A model generated the notes under the pieces. It did not search any database. It was not told the DNA's origin and saw only the letters and a list, made by a program, of their open reading frames with translations. Positions 26,240 through 35,335 of a stretch of 64,000 nucleotides of DNA are shown piece after piece. Source of the DNA: JANPPS01 sp965246835. GTDB taxonomy: Bacteria > Pseudomonadota > Alphaproteobacteria > Acetobacterales > Acetobacteraceae. The translations under genes and the position numbers were made by a program. The DNA lies in assembly GCA_965246835.1 (NCBI GenBank), contig CBDFFQ010000001.1, positions 2,046,001-2,110,000 on the forward strand. The letters are read 5' to 3'. Numbering within the stretch: position 1 is the stretch's first letter; every line of letters begins with the position of its first letter.

Positions 26240-27328
26240 ATGGACCATACCGGCGCGAACGAATGGCAGACCCTGCATGAGATCGTGGCCGCGGCCCACG
26301 CCACGCTCGATCGCAACATGTGGGACTATCTGATCGGCGGCACCGAGACCGAGACCACGGTCGCCCGCAACCGCCTGGCGCTGGACCGGATCGGGTTCCG
26401 GCCGCGCGTGTGCGTGGATGTGTCGGCGATCGATACCGGGGCGGACTTTCTGGGGCACCGCGTCGCGATGCCGGTGCTGCTGGCGCCCGTCGGCGGGCTC
26501 GATACCATGGCGGCGGGCGGCGGCGCGACGGTGGCGGAGGGAGCCGGGATGGCGGGGGTGCCGTTCTGCCTGAGTTCCGTGACCGAACAGCGGCTGGAGG
26601 ATGTGGCGGCGGCGGCTTCAGGCCCGCGCGTGTTCCAGCTCTATGTGCGGGGCGACGCCGCCTGGGTGGACGATCACGTGCACCGGGCGATGGCGGCCGG
26701 CTACGACGCGTTTTGCATCACGGTCGATAGCGCGATCTATTCACGGCGGGAGCGGGACATCGCCAACCGCTTCACCAAGCCCTGGCGCGCCAACCCCTCG
26801 GCCTCGTTCCAGGCGGCGGTGAGCTGGGCGGACCTCGAGCGGTTCCGCGCGGCGCACCCGGCGGTGCGACTCTGGCTGAAGGGCATCGCGGTGGCAGAGG
26901 ACGCCGTGCGGGCCTGCGATTTGGGCGTGGACGCGGTGTGGGTCTCCAACCATGGCGGGCGGCAGCTGGATCATGGCGAGGGCTCGATGGCGGTGCTGCC
27001 GGAGATCGCGGCGGCCGTGGCGGGGCGGGCGCGCATCGTGGTGGATGGCGGCATCAGCCGCGGCAGCGACGTGGTGAAGGCGATCGCCTCCGGCGCGGAT
27101 GTGGCGGCGATCGGGCGGCTGTACTGCTACGGCCTGGCGGCGGGCGGCGCGGCGGGGGTCCAGCGGCTGATGGAGCTGCTGCAGATCGAGGTGGCGGAGG
27201 TGCTGGGGCTGCTGGGGCTCACGAGTTTCGCCGGGCTGGACCGGTCGTATCTGCGGGCGGTTGACGCCGTGGTGCCGCCGCATGTGCATAGCGCGTTCCC
27301 GCTGCTGCGGCTGGGCTCGCCGGCCTGA
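26240..27328 (+). CDS. FMN-dependent alpha-hydroxyacid oxidase/dehydrogenase
   Basis: A 362-residue TIM-barrel flavoprotein of the glycolate oxidase/lactate dehydrogenase family. The active-site block VSNHGGRQLD contains H238 and R241; the phosphate-binding strand VVDGGISRGSDV and AIGRLYCYG follow. Typical substrates are L-lactate, glycolate, mandelate or related 2-hydroxyacids, oxidised to 2-oxoacids. No membrane anchor is seen. It lies 15 bp after the membrane-protein gene but has its own GGGAGG ribosome site, so it may or may not be in the same operon. A strong hairpin follows. Confidence 0.92.
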   Translation: MDHTGANEWQTLHEIVAAAHATLDRNMWDYLIGGTETETTVARNRLALDRIGFRPRVCVDVSAIDTGADFLGHRVAMPVLLAPVGGLDTMAAGGGATVAEGAGMAGVPFCLSSVTEQRLEDVAAAASGPRVFQLYVRGDAAWVDDHVHRAMAAGYDAFCITVDSAIYSRRERDIANRFTKPWRANPSASFQAAVSWADLERFRAAHPAVRLWLKGIAVAEDAVRACDLGVDAVWVSNHGGRQLDHGEGSMAVLPEIAAAVAGRARIVVDGGISRGSDVVKAIASGADVAAIGRLYCYGLAAGGAAGVQRLMELLQIEVAEVLGLLGLTSFAGLDRSYLRAVDAVVPPHVHSAFPLLRLGSPA

Positions 27329-27341
27329 TTGGTGTCTGGAT

Positions 27342-27392
27342 GATGGGCTGCGCCCATCCTACGCCAGCCTTGTAGGATGGGCGCAGCCCATC
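27342..27392. repeat. Perfect 21-bp inverted repeat (hairpin) downstream of the hydroxyacid oxidase gene
   Basis: Arms 27342-27362 and 27372-27392 are exact reverse complements around a 9-nt loop; each arm itself contains the palindrome-like gggctgcgccc core. No T-tract follows. The unit is different from the ctctcccgc palindromes elsewhere in the window. It may act as a transcript-end stabiliser or be a second dispersed repeat family. Confidence 0.8.
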
Positions 27393-27473
27393 AACGTTCC
27401 ACCCCTGGTCGCCCGCCAACCTCAATGATAGCGTTATTGCGCCAGGCCCATTGGCCCGGCAGGGGAGAGACGG

Positions 27474-29255
27474 ATGGACACGCAAGTGCCCGCCACCATC
27501 AGTGTCGCGCCGCCCGCGCGCGCCTATCGCGCCGATCGGGCGCCGCGCCAGGTCATGGCCTATGCGTGGTCCGGGCTGCTGCTGGCCGCCCTTGCGTTCC
27601 TCGTCGTTTATCCCGTGGCCATGCTGCTGCTGGGCGCGCTGACAAATGCCGACCCGATCGTGGACGGGTATCGCGCGTCGGACCTCAGCCTCAAGAACTT
27701 CGCGACGGTGCTCGGCAACGAGAATGTGCATTTCGCGCTCGCCAACTCGATGATCGCCTGCGCCGGGGGCACGGCGATGGCGGTGGTGATCGGGCTCACC
27801 TTCGCCTGGGTCGTGGTGCGGACGGATACGCCGTGCAAATCCCTGATCGCGGCCGCCGGCATGCTGCCTTTGTTCGTGCCGCCGCTGGTGGGGGGTGTCG
27901 CGTGGGCGATCCTGGGCTCGCCCAAGACCGGGTTGTTGAACACGATCCTGGCGCGGATGGGCAGCGATCTCCGGTTTAACTTGTATTCCATGGCCGGGCT
28001 GATTTTCGTCTTTGGCATCTACTACGCGCCGTATGTGTATATGTTCACGTCGGCCGCTCTGAGAAACATGGACCCTTCGCTCGAGGAGGCCGCCGAGATG
28101 TCCGGCGCCTCGGCCGTGCGCACCATGGCGACAGTCACGTTCCCGCTCATCATGCCGGCGATCGTGTCCGGCGCGCTGCTGTCCTTTGTGGTGATGCTCG
28201 GCATTTACGGCATCCCGGCCGTGCTGGGGGCGCCGGCGAACATCCCGGTGCTGACCACCTACATCTATACTCTGACCAACTGGTCGCCACCGCTGTATAG
28301 CACCGCCGCCTCGGTCGCGATCCTGCTGATGGTCGTCACTGGCGTGCTGGTGGTGTTGCAGAACAAGGTGCTGTCCGGCCGCAGTTACACGACGGTCGCG
28401 GGCAAGGCGTTCCGGCCACGGGCGTTGCGGCTGGGGCCGTGGCGCTGGGTCACGCTCGGGCTCGCCATCTTGTATTTGTTCGTGGTGGTGATCCTGCCGA
28501 GCCTCGCGCTGATCGTGGCGGCATTCCGCAAATTCCTGTTCGTGCGGGACTTGGCGAGCCTGGTCGATCTCAAGCAATACAGCATGATCCATTTCGACCG
28601 GCTGTTCGCGAACCCGCTGACCATAAACGCGATCCTCAACACCCTGAAAGTCGGGCTGGCCACGGCGGTGATCGGCGGCACGCTGAGCTTCGCGATCGGC
28701 TACACGGTGGTGCGGACGCGGGCGCCGGGGCGGCGGCTGATCGACGTGCTGGCGACGATTCCGGTGGCGATCCCGGGCCTGGTCATCGGTGTGGCGTATC
28801 TCTGGGCGTGGATCGGGCTGCCGGGCGGGCTCTATGGCACCATCTGGATCCTGGCGCTGGCCTTTGTCGCGCGCTTCATTCCGGACACCGTAAAGGCGCT
28901 CAGCACCTCGTTGATGCAGATCCACAAGGAGCTGGAGGAGGCTGCCTGGGTCTGTGGCCGCGGTCTCAGCTCCACCGTGTTCACCATCGTGTTGCCGCTC
29001 GCACGGCCCGGCGTCATCGCCGCCATGACGCTGCTGTTCGTGCTATCCACGCGGGAGCTCGGCTCCTCGCTGTTCCTGTATTCCAGCGGGTCCATGGTGA
29101 TGGCGGTGCAGCTGCTGGGCTTCTACGAGGGCGGCAATCTCAGCATCACCGCCGCCTACTCCCTGGTGCAGATGGTGCTGCTGGCGGCGTTGATCGGGGT
29201 GGCGCACTGGCTCTCCCGCGGCGCGTCGGATAGCAGCGTCGGCCGGGCCGGCTGA
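27474..29255 (+). CDS. Ferric-type ABC importer permease, fused two-domain
   Basis: A 593-residue permease with about twelve membrane segments, made of two homologous halves as in FbpB/AfuB/SfuB proteins. Both halves carry the EAA coupling loop: EEAAEMSGASAVRTMATVTF in the first and EEAAWVCGRGLSSTVFTIVL in the second. It is the first gene of an importer set with a binding protein (20 bp downstream) and an ATPase. Family members carry ferric iron, phosphonates or polyamines. A GGGGAGA ribosome site precedes the ATG. Confidence 0.9.
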   Translation: MDTQVPATISVAPPARAYRADRAPRQVMAYAWSGLLLAALAFLVVYPVAMLLLGALTNADPIVDGYRASDLSLKNFATVLGNENVHFALANSMIACAGGTAMAVVIGLTFAWVVVRTDTPCKSLIAAAGMLPLFVPPLVGGVAWAILGSPKTGLLNTILARMGSDLRFNLYSMAGLIFVFGIYYAPYVYMFTSAALRNMDPSLEEAAEMSGASAVRTMATVTFPLIMPAIVSGALLSFVVMLGIYGIPAVLGAPANIPVLTTYIYTLTNWSPPLYSTAASVAILLMVVTGVLVVLQNKVLSGRSYTTVAGKAFRPRALRLGPWRWVTLGLAILYLFVVVILPSLALIVAAFRKFLFVRDLASLVDLKQYSMIHFDRLFANPLTINAILNTLKVGLATAVIGGTLSFAIGYTVVRTRAPGRRLIDVLATIPVAIPGLVIGVAYLWAWIGLPGGLYGTIWILALAFVARFIPDTVKALSTSLMQIHKELEEAAWVCGRGLSSTVFTIVLPLARPGVIAAMTLLFVLSTRELGSSLFLYSSGSMVMAVQLLGFYEGGNLSITAAYSLVQMVLLAALIGVAHWLSRGASDSSVGRAG

Positions 29256-29274
29256 TCACACACAAGGAGCGACC

Positions 29275-30294
29275 ATGCTGACACGGCGCCACGCCCTGAT
29301 TGCCGCCACCGCCTTAATAGCGAGGCCCGCCCGCGCGCAGGCCTTCACCGCGCCGCAAGCCCTGGTGGACGCGGCGCGCAAGGAGGGCCGCATGACCCTC
29401 TATACCGCGAGCTTCACCGAGGTGGAGCAGGAGACGATCGCCGCCTTCAACAAGCGGTTCCCGTTCATCCGGATCGAGATGGTGCGCGCCTCGGGCGGGC
29501 AGCTCATCACCCGCGTGCGCACCGAAGCCGCCGCCGGCAAGCTGGTGGCGGACGTGGTGGACCATTCGGACCGCGCGCTCATGAAGGCGATCGAGGACCT
29601 GTTCCTCGACTACCAGCCGCCCAACGCCGACGCGTATCTGCCGGGCAGCCGCGTGTCGGACAAGATCTGGCCGCGCATCACCCCGGCCTGGTGCATCGCC
29701 TACAACACCGAGCTGACCAAGACGCCGCCCAAGACGTGGATGGACCTGACGAAGCCCGTGTATCAGCCCGGCCAGATCGGTCAGGTGATCGCCCCCTCCG
29801 GCGGCACGACCTGGACCCGCATCTTGTTCGAGCGGCAGGTCTTGGGTGACGACTACTGGACCAAGCAGGCCGCGACCAAGCCCACTCTGTTCCCCAGCAG
29901 CGCCCCGGCCTCCGACGCCGTGGTGCGCGGCGAGGTGCTGATCGCGCCGCTGATCCGCAATTCGATCTTCTCCAAGAAGCGGGATGGCGCGCCGGTGGAA
30001 TTGGTGTTCCCGCCGGAGGGCGTGCCGCTCAACCCCTACGCGGCCGGCATTCCCAAGGTGGCGAAAAATCCCAATGCGGCGCGGTTGTTCCTGGACTGGT
30101 CCCTGTCGGAGGAGGGGCAGACCTTCACCATGCGGGAGCAGGGTAATTTCACATCACTGAAAACGCCCCCTACCGCCGTGGAAGGCTATGACCCCGCCGT
30201 GACCAAGGCCTGGCTCCCGGAAGCCGGGCCGTTCGCGACGCTGCGCGATGGCTGGACCGAGGAATGGAACAAGATCTACGGATACCGCCAATGA
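29275..30294 (+). CDS. Ferric-type ABC importer substrate-binding protein
   Basis: A 339-residue periplasmic protein with a signal peptide (cleavage near ARAQA). The start of the mature domain (LVDAARKEGRMTLYTAS) and VKAFNKRFPFI-like segment match the family 1 binding proteins of iron/AfuA type. The paired Tyr ligand cluster of classical FbpA is not evident, so the ligand could be another small anion or metal chelate. An AAGGAG sequence precedes the ATG, and the ATPase gene starts 13 bp after the stop. Confidence 0.88.
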   Translation: MLTRRHALIAATALIARPARAQAFTAPQALVDAARKEGRMTLYTASFTEVEQETIAAFNKRFPFIRIEMVRASGGQLITRVRTEAAAGKLVADVVDHSDRALMKAIEDLFLDYQPPNADAYLPGSRVSDKIWPRITPAWCIAYNTELTKTPPKTWMDLTKPVYQPGQIGQVIAPSGGTTWTRILFERQVLGDDYWTKQAATKPTLFPSSAPASDAVVRGEVLIAPLIRNSIFSKKRDGAPVELVFPPEGVPLNPYAAGIPKVAKNPNAARLFLDWSLSEEGQTFTMREQGNFTSLKTPPTAVEGYDPAVTKAWLPEAGPFATLRDGWTEEWNKIYGYRQ

Positions 30295-30307
30295 AGCGGG
30301 GCCAGTA

Positions 30308-31390
30308 ATGTCCGCGGAACTGCGGGTCGAGGCCCTCAGAAAGGCATTCGCCGCCGGGTATGCGGCGGTGGACGATGTGAGCTTCACCATCGCGAAGGGT
30401 GAGATCGTGGTGCTGCTGGGCCCCAGCGGCTGCGGCAAGACCACGACGCTGCGCTGCGTCGCCGGGCTGGAGCATCCGACGGGCGGCGTGATCCGCATCG
30501 GCGGCGACGTGATTTCCGACCCGGCGCGTGGCATCCTGGTCCCGCCCCGCGCCCGCAATTTCGGCATGGTGTTTCAATCGTATGCCGTCTGGCCGCATAT
30601 GACGGTGCGGCAGAACGTGGTCTATCCCCTCCGCAACCGCGGCCTGTCCCGCACCGAGACGGCGCGGCGCGTGACGGAGGTGCTGGACCTGGTGGACCTC
30701 GCCCCCTACATCGACCGCCCCGTGACGGCGCTCTCGGGCGGGCAGATGCAGCGCGTGGCGCTGGCGCGGAGCATGGTCTACGAGCCGCGCCTGCTGTTGC
30801 TGGACGAGCCGCTCAGCAACCTCGATGCGCAGCTGCGCCTGCGGTTGCGGGACGATTTGCGCCGGATCATCAAGCGCTCGGGCGTGACGGCGCTGTATGT
30901 GACGCATGACCAGGCGGAGGCGGTGGTGATCGGGGACCGCATCGGCGTGATGCGATCGGGCCGCCTGCTGCAGCTCGATACCGCCAGCCAGGTCTATAAC
31001 AACCCGGCCGATTTGTTCGTGGCGGAGTTCACGGGATCGTCCAACCGGATCGAGGGCCGCCTGCTCTCCCGCGAAGCGCAATTCGGCACGATCCAAGCCG
31101 GCGCCGGCCAGGTGATCCGCGCCAAGCTCCCGGCCGAGGTGCTGGTGGGCTCGGCGGTGCATGTGGCGATCCGGCCGGAGAATGTGCGGCTGGGCGTGCG
31201 GGACACGGCGGACCAGGTGCCGGGGCAGGTGCTGGAGGTGAGCTACCAGGGGGTGCAGACCGTCTATCAACTGGCGGCGCTGGATGCGCGGATCGAGGCG
31301 GTGGAGATGGGGACGGAGCCACGGTTTGCGCCGGGGGAGACGGTGCCGATTACGTTGCCGGGGGTGCATTGTTTGGCGTATGCGGCTTAG
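30308..31390 (+). CDS. ABC importer ATPase with TOBE domain (ferric/polyamine type)
   Basis: A 360-residue ATPase of the FbpC/PotA group. Walker A is GPSGCGKT (38-45), the Q-loop is FQSYAVWPHMTV, the signature is LSGGQMQRVALARS and Walker B is LLLLDEPLSNLDA. A C-terminal TOBE-type regulatory domain follows residue 240 (HVAIRPENVRLG). The ATG at 30308 fits the SDE of the family; the preceding in-frame residues overlap the binding-protein gene. It completes the importer of 27474-31390. Confidence 0.92.
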   Translation: MSAELRVEALRKAFAAGYAAVDDVSFTIAKGEIVVLLGPSGCGKTTTLRCVAGLEHPTGGVIRIGGDVISDPARGILVPPRARNFGMVFQSYAVWPHMTVRQNVVYPLRNRGLSRTETARRVTEVLDLVDLAPYIDRPVTALSGGQMQRVALARSMVYEPRLLLLDEPLSNLDAQLRLRLRDDLRRIIKRSGVTALYVTHDQAEAVVIGDRIGVMRSGRLLQLDTASQVYNNPADLFVAEFTGSSNRIEGRLLSREAQFGTIQAGAGQVIRAKLPAEVLVGSAVHVAIRPENVRLGVRDTADQVPGQVLEVSYQGVQTVYQLAALDARIEAVEMGTEPRFAPGETVPITLPGVHCLAYAA

Positions 31391-31467
31391 CGAATGCAGT
31401 AAAGATGGTTCTTGGACTGTTTGCCTAATTTGGCTTTGGAACAAACGGCCATGCCGCATTTTCCGTC

Positions 31468-31497
31468 GCCCCCGGCTCGACCTGGTCAAGCCCGGGG
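31468..31497. terminator. Hairpin between convergent genes, probable bidirectional terminator
   Basis: The arms cccccggctcgacc and ggtcaagcccgggg pair with one bulge and one G-U type mismatch around a very short loop. It lies between the ends of the ATPase gene (+) and the thioredoxin-like gene (-), where a shared terminator is expected. No T-run is present, so rho-independent function is uncertain. Confidence 0.5.
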
Positions 31498-31513
31498 TAA
31501 CGATTGTTGCGAA

Positions 31514-32053
31514 TTACCCCACCACCCCCCGCAAAACCCGCACGGACCCCTCACTCCCCCACTCCACCGCGCCTTCCACTCGCCCTCGCTCTTGCCCATT
31601 TCGATCAATCACCACCGTCGTCGGAATGCCCCGCACCGCGAACGCCCGCGCCGCATCCCCACGCGGGTCCAGCAACACCGGTAGCGTCGCAATCCCCCGC
31701 TCGCGATAGAACCGCTCCACCGCCGCAGCCCCGCCCCGGTCCGATGACAATGGCAGCACCGCGATCCGCTCCGCCTGGACCACCCGGGCCAGGGCGTCCA
31801 GCGCCGGCATTTCGGCCACGCATGGCACGCACCATGTCGCCCAGAAGTTCAGCACCACGCCCTGCCCGGCATAGTCCGCCAAATGCCGCACGGCGCCATC
31901 AGCGGTGGTGAACTGGAACTCCGGCGGCGCTTTCGTCTGCGCCTGGAACTCGGCCAGGTCGGACAAACCCGCAGCCCTGGAATTGCGTGCGCGGCCCCCG
32001 GCCACTAGGGTCGCGCCGGCTGCCAGAACGTGGCGGCGGGTGGCAGATGGCAT
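31514..32053 (-). CDS. TlpA-type thiol:disulfide oxidoreductase
   Basis: A 179-residue exported thioredoxin-fold protein. The N terminus (SATRRHVLAAGATLVAGG) has paired Arg and a hydrophobic stretch, so export, possibly by Tat, is likely. The active site is W-C75-V-P-C78, and the TlpA/ResA features GVVLNFWATW and GIPTTVVIDRNG are present. It would reduce or exchange disulfides in periplasmic proteins. It is divergent from argH with a 51-bp gap, an arrangement known from other alphaproteobacteria. Confidence 0.9.
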   Translation of the reverse strand: MPSATRRHVLAAGATLVAGGRARNSRAAGLSDLAEFQAQTKAPPEFQFTTADGAVRHLADYAGQGVVLNFWATWCVPCVAEMPALDALARVVQAERIAVLPLSSDRGGAAAVERFYRERGIATLPVLLDPRGDAARAFAVRGIPTTVVIDRNGQERGRVEGAVEWGSEGSVRVLRGVVG

Positions 32054-32104
32054 GGTGGGGCGTCCTTGGGGTCCGAGAACAATATAGGCGATGATCGCCG
32101 CAAT

Positions 32105-33523
32105 GTGGAGGCGAACGCGGCCTGGGGCGGGCGGTTCGCGGCCGGGCCCGGCGTCATCATGCAGGAGATCAACGCCAGCATCGGTTTCGACCGCCGCATG
32201 TGGCGGCAGGACATCCGCGGCAGCCAGGCGCACGCCGCCATGCTGGCCCGCGCCGGGGTGATCGCGGATTCGGACGAAGCGGCGATCCGCACGGGGCTCG
32301 ATGGCATCGCGGCGGAGATCGAGGCCGGGCGCTTTCCGTTCGTGGACGCGCTGGAAGACATCCACATGAACATCGAGGCGCGGCTCACCGAGCGCATCGG
32401 GGAGGCCGGCAAGCGCCTGCATACCGGGCGCAGCCGCAACGACCAGGTCGCGACCGATTTCCGGCTCTGGGTGCGGGACGCGATCGACGGGCTGGACGCG
32501 CAGGTGGCGGACTGCATGCAGGCATTGGCGGACCGCGCGGCCGAGTTCTCCCACGCGCCGATGCCGGGTTTTACACACTTGCAGACGGCGCAGCCGGTGA
32601 CGTTCGGGCATCATCTGCTCGCCTATGTCGAGATGCTGGCGCGCGACCGCGGCCGCCTTGCCGATGCGCGGCGCCGGCTGAACGAGTGCCCGCTCGGCTC
32701 TGCGGCACTGGCGGGCACCAGCTTCCCCATCGATCGGGACGCGACCGCGCAGGCCTTGGGTTTCGACCGGCCCACCGCCAATTCGCTGGACGCCGTGTCC
32801 GACCGGGATTTCGCGCTCGAGTTCCTGTCAGCCGCCGCGATCTGCGCCATGCATCTGTCGCGGCTGTCCGAAGAAATCATCGTCTGGTGCAGCGCGCCAT
32901 TCGGCTTCATCAGGCTCAGCGACGCCTTCACGACCGGCAGCTCGATCATGCCGCAGAAGCGCAATCCGGATGCGGCGGAGCTGGCGCGGGCGAAGACCGG
33001 CCGGGTCACGGGGGCGCTGGTGGCGTTGCTGATGGTGATGAAGGGCCTGCCGCTCGCCTACGCCAAGGATATGCAGGAGGATAAGGAGCCGGTGTTCGAT
33101 GCGACCGACGCGCTGGCCCTTTCGCTCGCCGCTGTGGCCGGCATGGTGCGGGACCTCTCGCCCGACCTGGACCGCATGCGGGCGATGGCGGGCGCCGGGT
33201 TCGCGACGGCGACGGATCTCGCGGACTGGCTGGTGCGCGTGCTGCGGGTGCCGTTCCGCACGGCGCATCACGTGACGGGCCGCCTGGTCGCGCGGGCGGA
33301 GGCGCGTGGCGTGGATCTGGCTTCGTTGACACTGTCAGAAATGCAGGAGGAAGAACCCGGCATCACGGCGGCGATCTTCGACGTGCTGACGGTAGACGCC
33401 TCGGTTGCGAGCCGCACCAGCTATGGCGGCACGGCACCGGTCAACGTGGCGGCGCAGGCGGCGCGGTGGCAGGCGGCGCTTTCCGCTTCCCCCTCTCCCG
33501 CTGGCGGGAGAGGGTTGGGGTGA
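32105..33523 (+). CDS. argH: Argininosuccinate lyase
   Basis: A 472-residue fumarase-superfamily lyase that splits argininosuccinate into arginine and fumarate, the last step of arginine synthesis. The signature GSSIMPQKRNPDAAEL holds the catalytic Ser loop, and HTGRSRNDQVATD and THLQTAQPVTFGHH are the other conserved regions. The GTG at 32105 places AAWGGRF at the usual N-terminal position. The last 12 or so residues (ASPSPAGGRGLG) are encoded by REP copy D, which also provides the TGA, so the original C terminus has been replaced or extended by the repeat. Confidence 0.95.
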   Translation: MEANAAWGGRFAAGPGVIMQEINASIGFDRRMWRQDIRGSQAHAAMLARAGVIADSDEAAIRTGLDGIAAEIEAGRFPFVDALEDIHMNIEARLTERIGEAGKRLHTGRSRNDQVATDFRLWVRDAIDGLDAQVADCMQALADRAAEFSHAPMPGFTHLQTAQPVTFGHHLLAYVEMLARDRGRLADARRRLNECPLGSAALAGTSFPIDRDATAQALGFDRPTANSLDAVSDRDFALEFLSAAAICAMHLSRLSEEIIVWCSAPFGFIRLSDAFTTGSSIMPQKRNPDAAELARAKTGRVTGALVALLMVMKGLPLAYAKDMQEDKEPVFDATDALALSLAAVAGMVRDLSPDLDRMRAMAGAGFATATDLADWLVRVLRVPFRTAHHVTGRLVARAEARGVDLASLTLSEMQEEEPGITAAIFDVLTVDASVASRTSYGGTAPVNVAAQAARWQAALSASPSPAGGRGLG

Positions 33524-33603
33524 GGGTGGCTGCCCCACTCACCGGCCGTTCGGAATGTGGCCCCACCCTCACCCCGGCCCTCCCCCGCCAGCGGGAGAGG
33601 GGG
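33490..33603. repeat. Pair of inverted REP-like elements (copies D and E)
   Basis: Copy D (33490-33529) has the same orientation as copy A and includes the last codons and stop of argH. Copy E (33561-33603) is inverted relative to it, with one change in the palindrome (ctcccccgcc). It ends 8 bp before the ATG at 33612. Each copy forms a hairpin and the two can pair over 40 bp. The arrangement is the same as copies A/B at 14280-14388. Confidence 0.9.
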
Positions 33604-33611
33604 CAGTAGCG

Positions 33612-34493
33612 ATGCTCGCCCAACAGCTCACCAACGGTCTCATCCTCGGCGCGACCTACGCGTTGTTCGCGCTCGGCTTCACGCTGATGTTCGGTGTGTT
33701 GCGGGTGATCAATCTCACCTATGGCTTCTACTTCTCCGCCGGCGCGCTCCTGGCGCTGTGGCTCACGCGCAGCTTCGGCTGGTCGATCGCGGCGGCGCTG
33801 CCGGCGGCCGCGGTCCTGTCCGGCGTCATCGCCGTGGTGATCGACTGGCTGTTGCTCACCCGGCTTCGCCGCATCCAGGCGCCGGAGCTCAGCTCGTTGA
33901 TGGTCACGCTGGGCGGCGTGCTGGCGCTGTATTCCGTGCTGACCACCTGGCTCGGCCCCGATATCCGGCGCCTGCCGCCCGGGGTGATCAGCGGGGAGGC
34001 GTTCCAGATCGGCGACATCCGCATCACCACGGCGCAGCTGCTGATCCTGGGCGCCACCACGGTGCTGGTGGTGGCGCTCCTGGCGCTGATGCGCGGCACC
34101 CGGCTGGGCCTGGCGATCCGCGCGATGGCGGAGAAGCCGGATGCGGCGCAGTTGATGGGCATCGATACCGGGCGGGCGGCGGCCACGGTGTCGTTCATCT
34201 CGGGCTGCCTCGCGGGCGCCGGAGGCGTGTTGATCGGGCTCAACTTCAACGCGATCCACCCCTACATGGGTGAGACGATGATGCTGCGCGGCTTCGTGGT
34301 GATCATCGTGGGCGGGCTCGGTGACGTCAGGGGCGCGCTGCTGGCCGGGCTGGCGCTGGGCGTGATCGAGGTCATGACCGCCGGCTATGTCGGCTCCGGC
34401 CTGAAGGAAGCCGTCGCGTTCCTGATCCTGGTCGCCGTGCTCTGGACCCGGCCCGCCGGGCTGTTCGGCCGTGCCGTCACGAGGCGCGCGTGA
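33612..34493 (+). CDS. livH: Branched-chain-type ABC importer permease LivH, second set
   Basis: A 293-residue permease. GLILGATYALFALGFTLMFGVLRVINLTYG is the LivH N-terminal region (shown here only as a landmark), with RAMAEKPDAAQLMGIDTGR as the coupling loop and VIIVGGLGDVRGALLAG near the end. It differs clearly from the first LivH at 3879, so it is not a recent duplicate. The ATG at 33612 is preceded by purines from REP copy E. The stop overlaps the GTG of the next gene. Confidence 0.92.
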   Translation: MLAQQLTNGLILGATYALFALGFTLMFGVLRVINLTYGFYFSAGALLALWLTRSFGWSIAAALPAAAVLSGVIAVVIDWLLLTRLRRIQAPELSSLMVTLGGVLALYSVLTTWLGPDIRRLPPGVISGEAFQIGDIRITTAQLLILGATTVLVVALLALMRGTRLGLAIRAMAEKPDAAQLMGIDTGRAAATVSFISGCLAGAGGVLIGLNFNAIHPYMGETMMLRGFVVIIVGGLGDVRGALLAGLALGVIEVMTAGYVGSGLKEAVAFLILVAVLWTRPAGLFGRAVTRRA

Positions 34494-35335
34494 TCCCTCC
34501 CTGGCTCGACGACTTCCTCTGGACCTATCAGAACCTGGTCAACGCGCTCGGCGTGAACGGGCTCTTGGCGCTGTCGATGTATGTGGTGCTCGCCGTCGGG
34601 CAGCTCAGCCTCGGGCAGGCGGCGTTCATGGGGCTGGGCGCCTATTCCTCTGTGTTGATGACGTTGTCGCTCAAGATGCCGTTCTGGGCGGTGCTGCCGC
34701 TCTCGATCGTGACGCCGGTGCTGTTTGCGCTGGCGGTGGGCGGGCCGACCTTGCGGCTGCAGGGCGTGTATCTCGCGATCGCCACCATCGGGTTGGGTGA
34801 GGTGCTGCGGGCGGTCTATCTCAACGTCGACCTGTTCGGCGGTGCGCTGGGGATCTCCGGCATTCCGGAGCGGGCCGGGGCGCCGCTGATCTATGGCGTG
34901 CTGGCGGTGGCGGTGCTGGTGCTGTGGCTGGTGGGGCGGAGCGGGATCGGCCGGGCCATGGCGGCGATGCGGGAAGACGAGACCGCGGCGCAGGTGATGG
35001 GCGTGCCGGTCGGGCGCTACAAGCTCGGCGCGCTGGTGGCGTCTGCCGCCTTGGCGGGGCTCGCCGGATGCCTGTCCGCGCATGTCAGCAGCTTCATCGG
35101 CCCTAACGAATATGGGTTCGAGCCCGCGGTCACGATCCTGTCTTACGTCTTGCTGGGCGGCATCGGCACGCCGGTGGCCCCCGTGCTGGGCGCCTGGGTG
35201 CTGACGTTGCTGCCGGAGCTGTTGCGCGGATTCGGCGATATCCGGCTGGTCATCAACGGGCTGATCATCGTGGTGGCGGTGCTGTTCCTGCCGCGGGGGT
35301 TGCTCGGCTTCCGCATGCGGCGGCGCGCGGCGTGA
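34490..35335 (+). CDS. livM: Branched-chain-type ABC importer permease LivM, second set
   Basis: A 281-residue permease with a GTG start overlapping livH (GTGA). LivM features: VGQLSLGQAAFMGLGAYSS, LRLQGVYLAIATIGLGEV, and the coupling loop MAAMREDETAAQVMGVPV. The C-terminal stretch FLPRGLLGFRMRRRAA is typical. Its stop overlaps the GTG start of livG. Confidence 0.92.
   Translation: MIPPWLDDFLWTYQNLVNALGVNGLLALSMYVVLAVGQLSLGQAAFMGLGAYSSVLMTLSLKMPFWAVLPLSIVTPVLFALAVGGPTLRLQGVYLAIATIGLGEVLRAVYLNVDLFGGALGISGIPERAGAPLIYGVLAVAVLVLWLVGRSGIGRAMAAMREDETAAQVMGVPVGRYKLGALVASAALAGLAGCLSAHVSSFIGPNEYGFEPAVTILSYVLLGGIGTPVAPVLGAWVLTLLPELLRGFGDIRLVINGLIIVVAVLFLPRGLLGFRMRRRAA

Noticed and set aside
27219..28925. 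A 568-codon minus-strand frame opposite the ferric permease
   Set aside because: Translation is Arg/His/Gln-rich with no domain, while the + strand has a normal two-domain permease.
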